A DNA stretch of 64,000 nt, taken from NCBI RefSeq assembly GCF_021545335.1, contig NZ_CP089312.1:4216001-4280000 (forward strand). Reading direction: 5' to 3'. Shown here one piece after another: positions 23,538-32,174 of this stretch; within the stretch, counting starts at the first letter, position 1, and the number at the start of each line of letters is the position of its first letter. Position numbers and translations under genes: made by a program. The DNA is from Streptomyces sp. GQFP (GTDB lineage: Bacteria; Actinomycetota; Actinomycetes; Streptomycetales; Streptomycetaceae). Below the pieces are notes generated by a model. That model had not been told where the DNA came from, ran no database searches, and saw nothing but the letters and a program-made list of their open reading frames with translations.

Positions 23538-25295
23538 GTGGACCGGCAGCGGGCCGGCGACGAGGGCGCGGGCAACGGTGAGCGTGAGGCCACCGGCGTG
23601 GGGCCGCCGGAGGGCGATCAGGGCTTCCCGCACGCCTGGTCCGCGCAAGTGCGTGAGCTGCTCGGGCAGCTTCTCGACGGGACGCCCGCCGCGATCGCCG
23701 TCCTCGACACCCAGCTGCGCTTCCGGTACGTCAACGCCACCCTGGCCGACATGAACGGCGTACCGGCCGAGGACCACATCGGGCGTACCGTCGCCGAGGT
23801 CGTCCCGGGGGTCGATCCCCGCGAGGACGTGCTGCGGGCCGTGATCGCGGACGGCATCCCGCGCGAGACGATCTCCAGCGGGCACACCCAGGCCGACTCC
23901 CCACTGGAACGCCGCTACTGGCACGGCGCCTACCACCGGCTGCGGCAGGACGGCCGGACCCTGGGCATCGTCGGCGTCGCGCTGGAGATCTCGGCCGCCC
24001 GGCAGGAACAGCGGGAGCTGGAGCGGGCCCGCGAGCGGCTGGCGCTGCTCGACGAGGCCGCCACCCGGGTCGGCACCACCCTCGACATGGACACCACCTG
24101 CCAGGAGCTGGCCGAGTTCCTGGTGGCGAAGCTCGCCGACGCCGCCACCGTGAAGATCCTCCCCGAGCACGGCACCAGCCGGGCGCCCCGCGACGGCTCG
24201 CTGCGGCTGCGCCGGGCCTCGCTGGCGGCGACGCCCGAGCTGGAGCCGGCGATGCGGTCACTGGGCCGGCCCGGCGAGTACGTCGACCACCGGCCCGGCT
24301 CGTCCCTCGTCCGCTGTCTGGAGTCCGGACGCCCGGTGATCGACAACCTGATGGACGAGGAGGAGATGGCCCGCTCGGCACCCCACACCGGGAACGTCGC
24401 CGCCTATCTGGCCGCCGGTATCCACTCGGCCCTGATCGTGCCGCTGACCGCGCGCGGCCAGCAGGTGGGCACCGTCACCATGGTCCGCGCGGGCGACTCA
24501 CCCCTGTTCGGCGAGACCGACGCCGTGATCGCCCAGGACCTGGCCGGGCGGGCCGCGATCAGCCTCGACAACGCCCGCCGCTACACCACCGAGCACAACG
24601 CCGTCGTCCAGCTCCAGCGCGCCCTGCTGGCCGAGCCGGGGCAGCCACACCCGGACGTCGACGTCGCCTACCGCTACCGGCCCGCCGGACGCGGTGTCCT
24701 GGTCGGCGGGGACTGGTACGAGACGGTCGCCCTCGACGACGGACGCACCCTGCTCGCCCTGGGCGACGTGATGGGCCACGGTCTGGAGGCCGCCGTCGCG
24801 ATGAGCCGCTACCAGGCCATGCTGCGCGTCGTCGCCGCCCGCGAACCCAGCCCCGACCGCATCCTGCTCGAACTCGACCACCTGCTGCACACCACCGCCG
24901 CCGACCGCCCCGCGACCTGCGTGATCGCCATCGCCGACCCTGGCCGGGGCACCTGCACCTACGCCAGCGCCGGACACCTCCCGCCCGTCGTCTTCCGCCC
25001 CGACGGCCGCGCCACGCTCCTCCCCGTCCCGCCCGGCCCGCCCCTGGGCACCGGCCACAGTCGGTACGTCTCCTTCACGGCCCCCTGCGAGCCCGGCCAC
25101 ACCCTGCTCCTCTACACCGACGGCCTGATCGAACGCCGCCACGAGGACATCGACGCCTCCCTGCGCCGCCTGACCCGCATCCGCGGCTGCCCGGCCCCCG
25201 AGGACCTCCTCGACCTGGTCCTCGACCGGGTCGCCCCCGACGATCCGGAGGACGACATCGCGTTGGTGGCGGCGCGGTACAGCCGGGGCGGGTAG
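23538..25295 (+). CDS. PAS-GAF-SpoIIE serine phosphatase
   Basis: PP2C-type phosphatase of 585 residues. A PAS domain (about 38-150; LLDGTPAAIAVLDTQLRFRY), a GAF domain (about 170-345; NVAAYLAAGIHSALIVPLTA) and a SpoIIE/RsbU catalytic domain (about 365-580) are visible. The metal motifs GGDWYETVALDDGRTLLALG-DVMGHGLEA and the late DDIALVA are intact. Such enzymes dephosphorylate anti-anti-sigma factors in partner-switching cascades, triggered by PAS/GAF ligands. GTG 23538 is the start. No cognate STAS or RsbW gene is adjacent; the RsbW-type protein at 14773 is a candidate only by class. Confidence 0.93.
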   Translation: MDRQRAGDEGAGNGEREATGVGPPEGDQGFPHAWSAQVRELLGQLLDGTPAAIAVLDTQLRFRYVNATLADMNGVPAEDHIGRTVAEVVPGVDPREDVLRAVIADGIPRETISSGHTQADSPLERRYWHGAYHRLRQDGRTLGIVGVALEISAARQEQRELERARERLALLDEAATRVGTTLDMDTTCQELAEFLVAKLADAATVKILPEHGTSRAPRDGSLRLRRASLAATPELEPAMRSLGRPGEYVDHRPGSSLVRCLESGRPVIDNLMDEEEMARSAPHTGNVAAYLAAGIHSALIVPLTARGQQVGTVTMVRAGDSPLFGETDAVIAQDLAGRAAISLDNARRYTTEHNAVVQLQRALLAEPGQPHPDVDVAYRYRPAGRGVLVGGDWYETVALDDGRTLLALGDVMGHGLEAAVAMSRYQAMLRVVAAREPSPDRILLELDHLLHTTAADRPATCVIAIADPGRGTCTYASAGHLPPVVFRPDGRATLLPVPPGPPLGTGHSRYVSFTAPCEPGHTLLLYTDGLIERRHEDIDASLRRLTRIRGCPAPEDLLDLVLDRVAPDDPEDDIALVAARYSRGG

Positions 25296-25469
25296 CGGAG
25301 CTGGTAGCGGAGCCGCGTCCACGAGCGGTTCCGGGATGATGTTTGGCCAGTCCCTGACCCTGATGGCCGTGGGACTGCTGTTAATCTCGTGGCGCTTATT
25401 GTGTGCTTGTCGTGTGTGACGTGCTTGTCCTGGGGGACACAGCCGCGGAGTGCTGAGCAAGCCCGCCGC

Positions 25470-25690
25470 CTCGTGGACAGCGCGCCGACGGTCCGCTGGA
25501 ACCTGCGCGACGGCGCGGGCGCGATGGTCCCCAACGGCGCGTACACGTTCAAGCTGACGGCCCCGCCCGCCGACGGCATCGGCGACGTGGTCGGCCTCAA
25601 GCCGTCCGGTGTCATCAGCTACATCCCGGGCAACGGCAAAGGCGCGTTCGGTACGACGATGTCGGCCTCGGGCTGGCCCTCCACGGTGGC
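25470..25690 (+). pseudogene. Fragment of a secreted FG-GAP/FlgD-like repeat protein
   Basis: The frame encodes TVRWNLRDGAGAMVPNGAYT followed by FKLTAPPADG, a FlgD-type Ig-like strand pattern, then ISYIPGNGKGAFGTTMSASG, an FG-GAP/VCBS repeat end. In intact Streptomyces proteins these occur in large secreted polypeptides with a signal peptide and several repeats. Here the join is abrupt and the frame ends shortly after, so this is an internally deleted remnant. Confidence 0.55.
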
Positions 25691-25741
25691 GACGCGTCGC
25701 CGCCGACCCACCCGCTTACTTGAACTCGCCCTACTTGCTTG

Positions 25742-26674
25742 CTACTTGGACTCGACCTGGCCCAGCGGGTCGGGCCCGGCCGCCAGCTCCTCGCGCGCCG
25801 TCCGCCAGGCGGGGTCGCCGGGGTACAGCTCGGTGCGGAGGTAGGCCGAGGTGAGGCGTTGGAGCACGGAGACCCGGGCGGGGTTCTCGTCCGTGGTCTC
25901 GGCGACGTCGTACCCGGAGATCCCGCCGAGTCCGTGCTCCGCGTCGAACAGAGTGAGCAGGGACTTGGGGCCCGGGGCCAGGACGTACGGGTCGGTGTGC
26001 CAGTCCGGGCCCATGACGGTCAGATGGGCGGAGGTGTCCTTGTCACCGGCGACCACGAGCGCGGGTGTGGTCATCCGGGAGAAGTCGGTGGTCGAGAAGA
26101 AGGGCCAGTTCGCGGTGACGTGCCCGGTGAGGGCGTCGCCGCCTCGGCCGGGCGCGGCGAGCAGGACGCCCGCCTTGATCCGGGGCTCGGTGAGGTCCAC
26201 CTCCGTCCCGTCGTCCGGGTCGGTGAGCCGGGCGCCCAGCAGCAGGCTGGCGGTGTGGCCGCCCATCGAGTGCCCGGCCACGGCGACCCTGGCGCGGTCC
26301 AGGCGCCCGGGGAGCTGCGGGACGGCGGCCTCGATCTCGTCGAGCCGGTCGAGGACGCGTGTCATGTCCTCGGCGCGGGAGCGCCAGTACAGGGGCGCGC
26401 CGGGGGTGTCCGGAGGCAGGGTCGAGGCCAGGGTCGTCGAGCTGAGATGCGTGGGCTGGATGACGACGAAGCCCTGCGCAGCCCAGTGGTGGACGAGGGG
26501 CGCGTAGCCGTTGAGCGAGGAGAGGTTGTTCGAGTAGCCCTGGCCGTGCGAGAGGAGGATGACGGGCAGTTCGCTCCCTTCGATGGGAGCTGTCACCCGT
26601 AACCGCAGGTCAACGGCTCGGTCGGGAGTCGGCAGCACGATCGGGGCGACGGACAGGATCGGAGTTTCACTCAT
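25742..26674 (-). CDS. Alpha/beta hydrolase (dienelactone hydrolase/chlorophyllase-like)
   Basis: Serine hydrolase of about 310 residues from ATG 26674 (MSETPILSV; GGGGAAG upstream). PVILLSHGQGYSNNL holds the oxyanion loop, VAVAGHSMGGHTASLL the nucleophile Ser in GHSMG (about residue 137), and later Asp (VVAGDKDTS) and His (DAEHGLGG) complete the triad. It is divergent from a TetR gene whose palindromic operators lie between them, so it is probably induced by a ligand of that regulator, perhaps an ester or lactone. Confidence 0.9.
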   Translation of the reverse strand: MSETPILSVAPIVLPTPDRAVDLRLRVTAPIEGSELPVILLSHGQGYSNNLSSLNGYAPLVHHWAAQGFVVIQPTHLSSTTLASTLPPDTPGAPLYWRSRAEDMTRVLDRLDEIEAAVPQLPGRLDRARVAVAGHSMGGHTASLLLGARLTDPDDGTEVDLTEPRIKAGVLLAAPGRGGDALTGHVTANWPFFSTTDFSRMTTPALVVAGDKDTSAHLTVMGPDWHTDPYVLAPGPKSLLTLFDAEHGLGGISGYDVAETTDENPARVSVLQRLTSAYLRTELYPGDPAWRTAREELAAGPDPLGQVESK

Positions 26675-26701
26675 GATGCGGCTTCCCCTAGACTGAGGCA
26701 A

Positions 26702-26749
26702 TAAACGGAACAACGTTCCGCTTAATATACGGAGCACTGTTCCGTTTAG
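26702..26749. promoter_or_regulatory. Tandem TetR operators between hydrolase and tetR genes
   Basis: Two palindromes are present: CGGAAC-N3-GTTCCG at 26706-26720 and ACGGA-N7-TCCGT at 26729-26745. The outer arms TAAACGGAAC (26702-26711) and GTTCCGTTTA (26740-26749) are also exact inverted repeats. Such nested symmetry in the gap between a divergent TetR regulator and a target gene is typical of autoregulated TetR systems. Confidence 0.8.
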
Positions 26750-26774
26750 TCAACGGGAGCCGGAGGGAGACGTG

Positions 26775-27362
26775 ATGGCCAGCTCAGGCCAGTCCGGGGA
26801 GGTACCCGCCCGGGGCAAGCGGGCCGACGCGCAGCGCAACCAGCAGACCCTGCTCACCGCCGCCGCCGCGGTCTTCGTCACCTCGGGTGTCGACGCGCCG
26901 ATCCGCGAGATCGCGGCCAGGGCCGGCGTCGGGATGGGCACGATCTACCGCCACTTCCCGACGCGGGCGGATCTCGTCGTCGCCGTCTACCGCCACCAGG
27001 TCGAGGCCTGCGCCGAGGCGGGCCCGACCCTGCTGGCCGAGGCCGACTCGCCGCTCACGGCACTGCGCCGGTGGGCCGACCTGTTCGTCGACTTCCTGGT
27101 CACCAAGCACGGCCTGGCCAACGCGATGCAGTCCGACAGCAGCGGCTTCGAGGCCCTGCACACCTATTTCCTCGACCGACTGGTGCCGGTCTGCGGGGAG
27201 TTGCTCGACGCGGCGGCCGGGGCGGGCGAGATCAGGCCCGGCACACAGCCGTACGAGCTGATGCGCGGCATCGGCAACCTGTGCATCGGGCACGACAACG
27301 ACCCGCGCTACGACCCGCGCCGCCTGGTCGAACTGCTCCTGCGGGGGCTGGCCAAGAACTGA
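26775..27362 (+). CDS. TetR-family repressor
   Basis: Regulator of 195 residues from ATG 26775 with GGAGGGAG upstream. The HTH covers about 20-62 (RNQQTLLTAAAAVFVTSGVD; EIAARAGVGMGTIYRHFPTR), and the remaining helices form the ligand domain. It is divergent from the alpha/beta hydrolase, with strong palindromes between, so it should repress both itself and the hydrolase. The ligand is unknown. Confidence 0.92.
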   Translation: MASSGQSGEVPARGKRADAQRNQQTLLTAAAAVFVTSGVDAPIREIAARAGVGMGTIYRHFPTRADLVVAVYRHQVEACAEAGPTLLAEADSPLTALRRWADLFVDFLVTKHGLANAMQSDSSGFEALHTYFLDRLVPVCGELLDAAAGAGEIRPGTQPYELMRGIGNLCIGHDNDPRYDPRRLVELLLRGLAKN

Positions 27363-27377
27363 CGCAGGGAGCGCGCC

Positions 27378-28001
27378 TCAGTGCTGGGGGCTGTCCCCGA
27401 AGGCCGTCACCGTCAGGAAGCGGATCGGGAGTTCGAGCAGTCGCTCTGGCCCGTGCGGGGCCTCGCCGTCGAACTGGAGGGCGTCGCCGGGGCGCAGGGT
27501 GTAGCTGGACTTGCCGTGGCCGTAGGCCATGACGCCCTCCAGCATGTAGATGATCTCGGTGCCGGCGTGCTGGAAGAGCGGGAAGACCTCGCTCTGTTCG
27601 GTGAGCGTGACGAGCAGGGCGTCCATCCGCTTGTGGGTGCCCCGGAGCGAGCCGAGCTGGGCGTACTCGTGGCCGACCTTCGTACCCCGCCGCACGATCC
27701 GCGCGCCGTGTCCCGCCGGGACGAAGACGGCCTCGCGTTCGTCGTCCATGCCCCGGAACAGAGCGGTGACCGGGACGTCGAGACCGCGCGCGAGCCGGGA
27801 GAGCGTGGTGAGACTGCACGCGGTCTGGGCGTTCTCGATCTTCGACAGCATCGCTTTCGAGATGCCGACCCGCTGCGCCATCTCCCCGACCGACAGCCCG
27901 GCCGCCTGCCGGTACTCACGGGCCCGGACCGCGATGATCCGCTCCAGCGCCTTGTCGTCGGGGTCGCCGGAGTCGCCGCCGTCTTCGTGGTGCTCGGTCA
28001 T
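27378..28001 (-). CDS. XRE-cupin transcriptional regulator
   Basis: Regulator of 207 residues. An N-terminal XRE HTH (about 22-75; YRQAAGLSVGEMAQRVGISK, MLSKIENAQTACS) precedes a C-terminal cupin (about 125-200; FQHAGTEIIYMLEGVMAYGH, LRPGDALQFDGEAPHGPERL). This class often controls amine, amino-acid or polyamine catabolism by binding a small ligand in the cupin. It is the last gene of the leftward operon that includes the glutamine synthetase-like ligase and glutamate-synthase-like subunits, 9 bp after the sarcosine-oxidase-type gene, and probably regulates it. Confidence 0.92.
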   Translation of the reverse strand: MTEHHEDGGDSGDPDDKALERIIAVRAREYRQAAGLSVGEMAQRVGISKAMLSKIENAQTACSLTTLSRLARGLDVPVTALFRGMDDEREAVFVPAGHGARIVRRGTKVGHEYAQLGSLRGTHKRMDALLVTLTEQSEVFPLFQHAGTEIIYMLEGVMAYGHGKSSYTLRPGDALQFDGEAPHGPERLLELPIRFLTVTAFGDSPQH

Positions 28002-28010
28002 CGGCGCATA

Positions 28011-29096
28011 TTAGCTCGCGCGTTCCAGGCGGAAGCGTGGGTGGGGCTCGATGCGGCCGGTGGCGAGGTCGGCGGCCATCGCGCCGATGAGCGGGGCGAA
28101 CTTGGCGCCGTGGCCGGAGCACGGGGAGACGATGACGAAGGGGCCGTGGCGGTCGAGGACGAAGTCCTCGTCGGGGGTGGTGGTGTAGAGGCAGGTCGTC
28201 TCGGCCACCGGTTCGGGAACAAGTCCGGGGAGCCGCTCCCGGACGAAGTCGCTCACCCGCGCACGCGACGACGGGTCGACGACACCGGTGCGGGTACGGG
28301 CGGTGGTGACGGTCCCCCGGTCGTGCTCGGCGACCTTGACCGCGGGCAGCGGCCCGGCGTCGGCACCGGACGGCAGCCCGAACACCTGCATGGCCTCGTC
28401 CTTGTGGACCAGGATCGGCCACCGCACGTCCCGCTCCCGCTGCGGAAAGTGAAAGACCTGCTGCTGGGTGACGCGCAACGGCGGGAGAGGGACGGGCAGT
28501 TGGAGATCGGGCAGCCATGCACCGGCGGCGACGACCACCGTGTCGGCAACGAGTTCCCGCCTGTCGTCGGTGTGCAGACGAACCCTCTCCCCGACCTCAA
28601 CTCGCTCGACCCGTACGCCGATCAGCGCGTCGGCGCCGTGCTCGACGGCCCGCCGCACACACGCGGCGACGGTCTGGTCGGCGTCGACGACACCGGCGTC
28701 CGGGTGGTACAGCGCCGGGCCGGTGAACCGGATGTAGGGCCAGCGCTCGGCGGCGGCTTCGGCGTCGAGGAGTTCGTACGGGACTCCGGCGGCGCCCAGT
28801 GCGGCGGCCAGCCCCTCCGGGTCGCGCCCCTCCCCCAGGTCGAGCCCACCGGTCGTACGCAGCAAGGGAGTTGAACTGTCCTGCTCCAGCTCGCGCCAGT
28901 GCTCGTACGCCTGCCCGGTCAGCCCGACGTAGAGGGGGTCGGCGTACGCCCGCCGGAAGATCCGGGAGGTGCCGTGCGAACTGCCGTGCCGGTGGCCGAT
29001 GTCGTACGCCTCGATGAGGGTGACCTCGTGACCGGCGCGGGCCAACTGCCAGGCGGTGGCCGCGCCCATGAGCCCGGCGCCGAGGACGGCGATCAC
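28011..29096 (-). CDS. Monomeric sarcosine oxidase/N-methyl amino acid oxidase-type flavoenzyme
   Basis: FAD enzyme of 361 residues of the MSOX/N-methyltryptophan oxidase family: FAD fold IAVLGAGLMGAATAWQLARA at the N-terminus, RHGSSHGTSRIFRRAY characteristic of the group, and SPCSGHGAKFAPLIGAMAAD near the C-terminus. The Cys in that last motif is at the position that covalently holds FAD in the family. It oxidises N-methyl groups to formaldehyde and free amine. It overlaps the FMN-binding glutamate synthase gene by 4 bp (ATGA). In this operon N-methylglutamate is the obvious candidate substrate, by inference. Confidence 0.9.
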   Translation of the reverse strand: MIAVLGAGLMGAATAWQLARAGHEVTLIEAYDIGHRHGSSHGTSRIFRRAYADPLYVGLTGQAYEHWRELEQDSSTPLLRTTGGLDLGEGRDPEGLAAALGAAGVPYELLDAEAAAERWPYIRFTGPALYHPDAGVVDADQTVAACVRRAVEHGADALIGVRVERVEVGERVRLHTDDRRELVADTVVVAAGAWLPDLQLPVPLPPLRVTQQQVFHFPQRERDVRWPILVHKDEAMQVFGLPSGADAGPLPAVKVAEHDRGTVTTARTRTGVVDPSSRARVSDFVRERLPGLVPEPVAETTCLYTTTPDEDFVLDRHGPFVIVSPCSGHGAKFAPLIGAMAADLATGRIEPHPRFRLERAS

Positions 29097-30412
29097 AGGC
29101 CGGCTCCGGGGATCCAGTTGGTGCCGGCGAGCGGGATACGGGCCATGGCGGCGGACTCGATGGTGAGCGCGACCAGGTCCTCGGGCTCCAGGTGGAGGAC
29201 GTGGGACTTGCCGCAGGCGCGGGCGAGGGTCTGCGCCTCCATGGTCATCACGCGCAGGAAGTTGGCGAGGCGGCGTCCGGCGTCGACGGGGTCGAGGCGG
29301 GCGGCGAGTTCCTCGTCCTGGGTGGAGATGCCGGCGGGGTCGCGGCCGTCCTGGTAGTCGTCGAAGTAGCCCGCCGCGGAGCCGAGTTCGCGGTACTCGG
29401 CGTCGTACTTCGGATGGTTGTCGCCGAGTGCGATCAGCGCGGCCGTGCCGATGGCGACCGCGTCCGCGCCCAGAGCGAGGGCCTTGGCCATGTCGGCGCC
29501 CGAGCGAATACCGCCGGACACGACCAGCTGGACCTCGCGGTGAACACCCAACTCCTGGAGCGCCTGGACGGCTTGGGGCAGAGCGGCGAGGGTGGGGATA
29601 CCGACGTGCTCGATGAAGACGTCCTGGGTGGCGGCGGTACCGCCCTGCATCCCGTCGACGACCACGACGTCCGCGCCGGCATGCACGGCCAGCTTGACGT
29701 CGTAGTACGTCCGGGTCGCACCGACCTTCACATAGACCGGCTTCTCCCAGTCGGTGATCTCGCGCAGTTCGAGGATCTTGATGGCGAGGTCGTCGGGGCC
29801 GGTCCAGTCGGGGTGCCGGCAGGCGCTGCGCTGGTCGATCCCGACGGGCAACGTCCGCATACCGGCGACCCGTTCGGTGATCTTCTGCCCGAGCAGCATG
29901 CCCCCACCACCGGGCTTGGCCCCCTGCCCGAGGACGACCTCGATGGCGTCGGCGGCTCGCAGATCGTCCGGGTTCATGCCGTAGCGGGAGGGGAGGTACT
30001 GGTGGACGAGGTGCTTGGAGTGGCCTCGCTCCTCGGGCGTCATGCCCCCGTCCCCGGTGGTGGTGGAGGTACCCACCTCGCTGGCACCCCGCCCGAGGGC
30101 CTCCTTGGCCTGCGCGGAGAGGGCCCCGAAGCTCATTCCGGCGATGGTGACGGGCGTGGAGAGGCGGAGAGGGTTCTTGGCATGCCGGGTCCCGAGAACG
30201 ACGTCGGTGTCGCAGCGCTCCCGGTAACCCTCAAGGGGATAGCGGGACATGGAGGCCCCGAGCAGCAACAGGTCGTCAAAATGCGGGAGTCGGCGCTTCG
30301 CGCCCCACCCCCGAATGTCATAGATCCCGGTCTCGGCGGCACGCTGGATGGCATGGATGGTGGCGCGGTCGAAGGTAGCGGACTCGCGCAGACCACGGGA
30401 TGCGGCTTCCAA
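29093..30412 (-). CDS. glxD: FMN-binding glutamate synthase domain protein (GlxD/MgsC-like)
   Basis: Protein of 439 residues matching the FMN/synthase domain of glutamate synthase large subunit. Seen are MSFGALSAQAKEALGRGASE, MTPEERGHSKHLVHQYLPSR, LGQGAKPGGGGMLLGQKI and the barrel signature ADVVVVDGMQGGTAATQDVF. With the GlxB amidotransferase and GlxC beta-helix proteins encoded upstream it makes the three-part enzyme known either as GlxBCD or as N-methylglutamate synthase MgsABC. It overlaps the oxidase gene. A 119-bp gap with a dispersed repeat separates it from glxC. Confidence 0.9.
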   Translation of the reverse strand: MEAASRGLRESATFDRATIHAIQRAAETGIYDIRGWGAKRRLPHFDDLLLLGASMSRYPLEGYRERCDTDVVLGTRHAKNPLRLSTPVTIAGMSFGALSAQAKEALGRGASEVGTSTTTGDGGMTPEERGHSKHLVHQYLPSRYGMNPDDLRAADAIEVVLGQGAKPGGGGMLLGQKITERVAGMRTLPVGIDQRSACRHPDWTGPDDLAIKILELREITDWEKPVYVKVGATRTYYDVKLAVHAGADVVVVDGMQGGTAATQDVFIEHVGIPTLAALPQAVQALQELGVHREVQLVVSGGIRSGADMAKALALGADAVAIGTAALIALGDNHPKYDAEYRELGSAAGYFDDYQDGRDPAGISTQDEELAARLDPVDAGRRLANFLRVMTMEAQTLARACGKSHVLHLEPEDLVALTIESAAMARIPLAGTNWIPGAGL

Positions 30413-30448
30413 GGTTCACTCCTCTGAGTAGGGGGCGAGTGGTTGCTT

Positions 30449-30526
30449 TTCAGGGGCGCGGGGCTGTGTCAATTTGCGGCTCCGCCGCGCGGGCGCGACC
30501 AGCCCCCACCGGCCGACAGCCGAAAA
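30449..30526. repeat. Dispersed Streptomyces intergenic repeat (hairpin-forming)
   Basis: The sequence TCAGGGGCGCGGGGCTGTGT followed by TTGCGGCTCCGCCGCG and GCGACCAGCCCCCACCGG matches the element at 39990-40095 and shares its ends with the tandem repeat at 3032-3218. The GCGGC-TCC-GCCGC part forms a hairpin. It sits inside the amine operon, between glxC and glxD, where it might attenuate the transcript. Confidence 0.75.
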
Positions 30527-30531
30527 AATCG

Positions 30532-31209
30532 CTAATACACCGCAGAATTATCAACCTTGAAGTGATAAAGCGCCCGAGCAGACCCATACCGCCGAAACTC
30601 CACCGGATCCTCGTCCCGCTCAGCCGCCTTGAGCAACTCCCCCAACTCCGAAAGATGTTCGGACCGCATCTCCTTCTCCACACAATCCGCCCCAAGCGAC
30701 TTCACCGCCCCCCGGACATAAATCCGAGCCTCATACAGCGAATCCCCCAGCGCCTCCCCCGCATCCCCACAAACAACCAACCGCCCCGCCTGCCCCATAA
30801 ACGCACTCATATGCCCGACATCACCCCCCACCACGATGTCCACCCCCTTCATGGAGATCCCACACCGAGCAGAAGCGTCCCCCTCGACAACCAGCAGCCC
30901 CCCATGCGCCGTGGCCCCGGCCGACTGCGACGCATTCCCCCGCACCCGAACCACCCCGGACATCATGTTCTCGGCAACCCCCGTACCAGCGTTGCCATGA
31001 ACAGTGACCGTCGCCCGCTGATTCATCCCGGCGCAGTAATAGCCGACGTGCCCCTCGACATCGACGGTGAGTTCCTCCCGTATACCGCACGCAACAGCGT
31101 GCGCCCCGCGCGGATTCACCACCCGCCAGACATCCACGCCGCCAGGCGAATGCAACGCCTGGTTCAACTCCCGTACCGGGGACTCCGCCAGGTCGATCAA
31201 CGTCGCCAT
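30532..31209 (-). CDS. glxC: GXGXG-motif glutamate synthase beta-helix subunit (GlxC/MgsB-like)
   Basis: Protein of 225 residues from ATG 31209 (MATLIDLAESPVRELNQALH). Repeating glycine-rich strands (GHVGYYCAGMNQRATVTVHG; GVVRVRGNASQSAGATAHGG; DIVVGGDVGHMSAFMGQAGR) form the right-handed beta-helix of the GltB C-terminal domain. This structural subunit joins the amidotransferase and synthase domains. It overlaps the end of glxB by 13 bp, which supports coupled synthesis. Confidence 0.92.
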   Translation of the reverse strand: MATLIDLAESPVRELNQALHSPGGVDVWRVVNPRGAHAVACGIREELTVDVEGHVGYYCAGMNQRATVTVHGNAGTGVAENMMSGVVRVRGNASQSAGATAHGGLLVVEGDASARCGISMKGVDIVVGGDVGHMSAFMGQAGRLVVCGDAGEALGDSLYEARIYVRGAVKSLGADCVEKEMRSEHLSELGELLKAAERDEDPVEFRRYGSARALYHFKVDNSAVY

Positions 31210-32054
31210 ACGTACACCTCTTCCGGCTCGGGTTCGAAGATGTGGGCGTTCTCGATGCCTGGGAGGACATCGAGGGCCCGGTACTCGGACGCCATGGCCA
31301 CCCACGCGTCGGTCTCGGCGACGAGCGCCGGCTTACAGGCGATGGCGTCACGGACGACCGCGAAGGAGTCACCGGTGGACACCAGCAACGTGTAGAAACC
31401 GTCGAACCGCTCGCACAACAACCGCAGCGCCTTCTCCGGATCGGCGCCCTGCTCCAGCTGATGGGCGACGAACCGCGCACCGACCTCGGAGTCGTTCTCG
31501 CTGTCGAACTCGACGCCCTGGGCGCACAGTTGACGCCGGATGGTGGCGTGGTTGGCGAAGGAGCCGTTGTGCACGAGGCACTGTCCGGGGCCGACGGAGA
31601 AGGGGTGGGCGCCCTCGGGCGTCACGGCGGACTCGGTGGCCATACGGGTGTGGCCGACGCCCTGCCAGCCGGTGACGTCGGCAAGCCCGAAGGCGTCCGC
31701 CAACTGCACCGGATTTCCCGTGCCCTTGAGCACGGCGAACCCCTCGCCGGAGCCGATGACCGTGGCGTGGGGCAAGGCGGCCGCGAGCTGGCCGACGCCC
31801 GCATGCACCACGGTCGTGGCGTCGGCGTCGATGGCCACCGTGCCCGGCAGCACGGCCTCCACCTCGGCCTTCGAGGTGCCCAGCAGCGACACGACGGTCC
31901 GTCCCGGCGGGGACAGCCGCGGGTCGCCGTAGACGGCGACGCCCGCCGAGTCGGGGCCGCGTTCGACGACCTGGCCGAGCATCGCGGCCAGCAGTTCGCC
32001 GAGCCGGGGTTCGAGTGCGGGCTCTCGCAGGTGGAGCCCGACGATTCCGCACAT
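31197..32054 (-). CDS. glxB: Class II glutamine amidotransferase (GlxB/MgsA-like)
   Basis: Ntn-type glutamine amidotransferase of 285 residues. MCGIVGLHL at the N-terminus exposes Cys2 as the nucleophile after Met removal, with the conserved ERGPDSAGVAVYGD, GVGHTRMATESAVTPEGAHP and CLVHNGSFANHATIRRQL motifs. It releases ammonia or an amine from glutamine-like donors for the GlxD synthase. In the methylamine pathway the donor would be gamma-glutamylmethylamide. It is downstream of the glutamine synthetase-like gene across a short 16-bp tandem repeat. Confidence 0.92.
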   Translation of the reverse strand: MCGIVGLHLREPALEPRLGELLAAMLGQVVERGPDSAGVAVYGDPRLSPPGRTVVSLLGTSKAEVEAVLPGTVAIDADATTVVHAGVGQLAAALPHATVIGSGEGFAVLKGTGNPVQLADAFGLADVTGWQGVGHTRMATESAVTPEGAHPFSVGPGQCLVHNGSFANHATIRRQLCAQGVEFDSENDSEVGARFVAHQLEQGADPEKALRLLCERFDGFYTLLVSTGDSFAVVRDAIACKPALVAETDAWVAMASEYRALDVLPGIENAHIFEPEPEEVYVWRR

Positions 32055-32095
32055 CTCAAGTCCCTTCAGAAGGCGGCCAGAAGACGGAAGTCGGT

Positions 32096-32174
32096 CCGAA
32101 GGCAGTCAGGCCAGAAGGCAGTCGGGTCAGAAGGCAGTCAGGTCAGAAGGCAGTCAGGTCAGAAGGCGGTCAGA
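32096..32174. repeat. 16-bp tandem repeat running into the glutamine synthetase-like stop codon
   Basis: The unit TCAGAAGGCAGTCAGG is repeated at 32111, 32127, 32143 and 32159 with few changes, plus a partial copy before. The last copy begins with the TCA that is the stop codon of the leftward gene at 32159, so its codons for LTAF are part of the repeat. This looks like slippage copies of the gene's own 3' end. Confidence 0.85.

Noticed and set aside
32096..32174. CRISPR-like array
   Set aside because: The units are contiguous 16-bp repeats without spacers and no cas gene is near; it is a simple tandem repeat.
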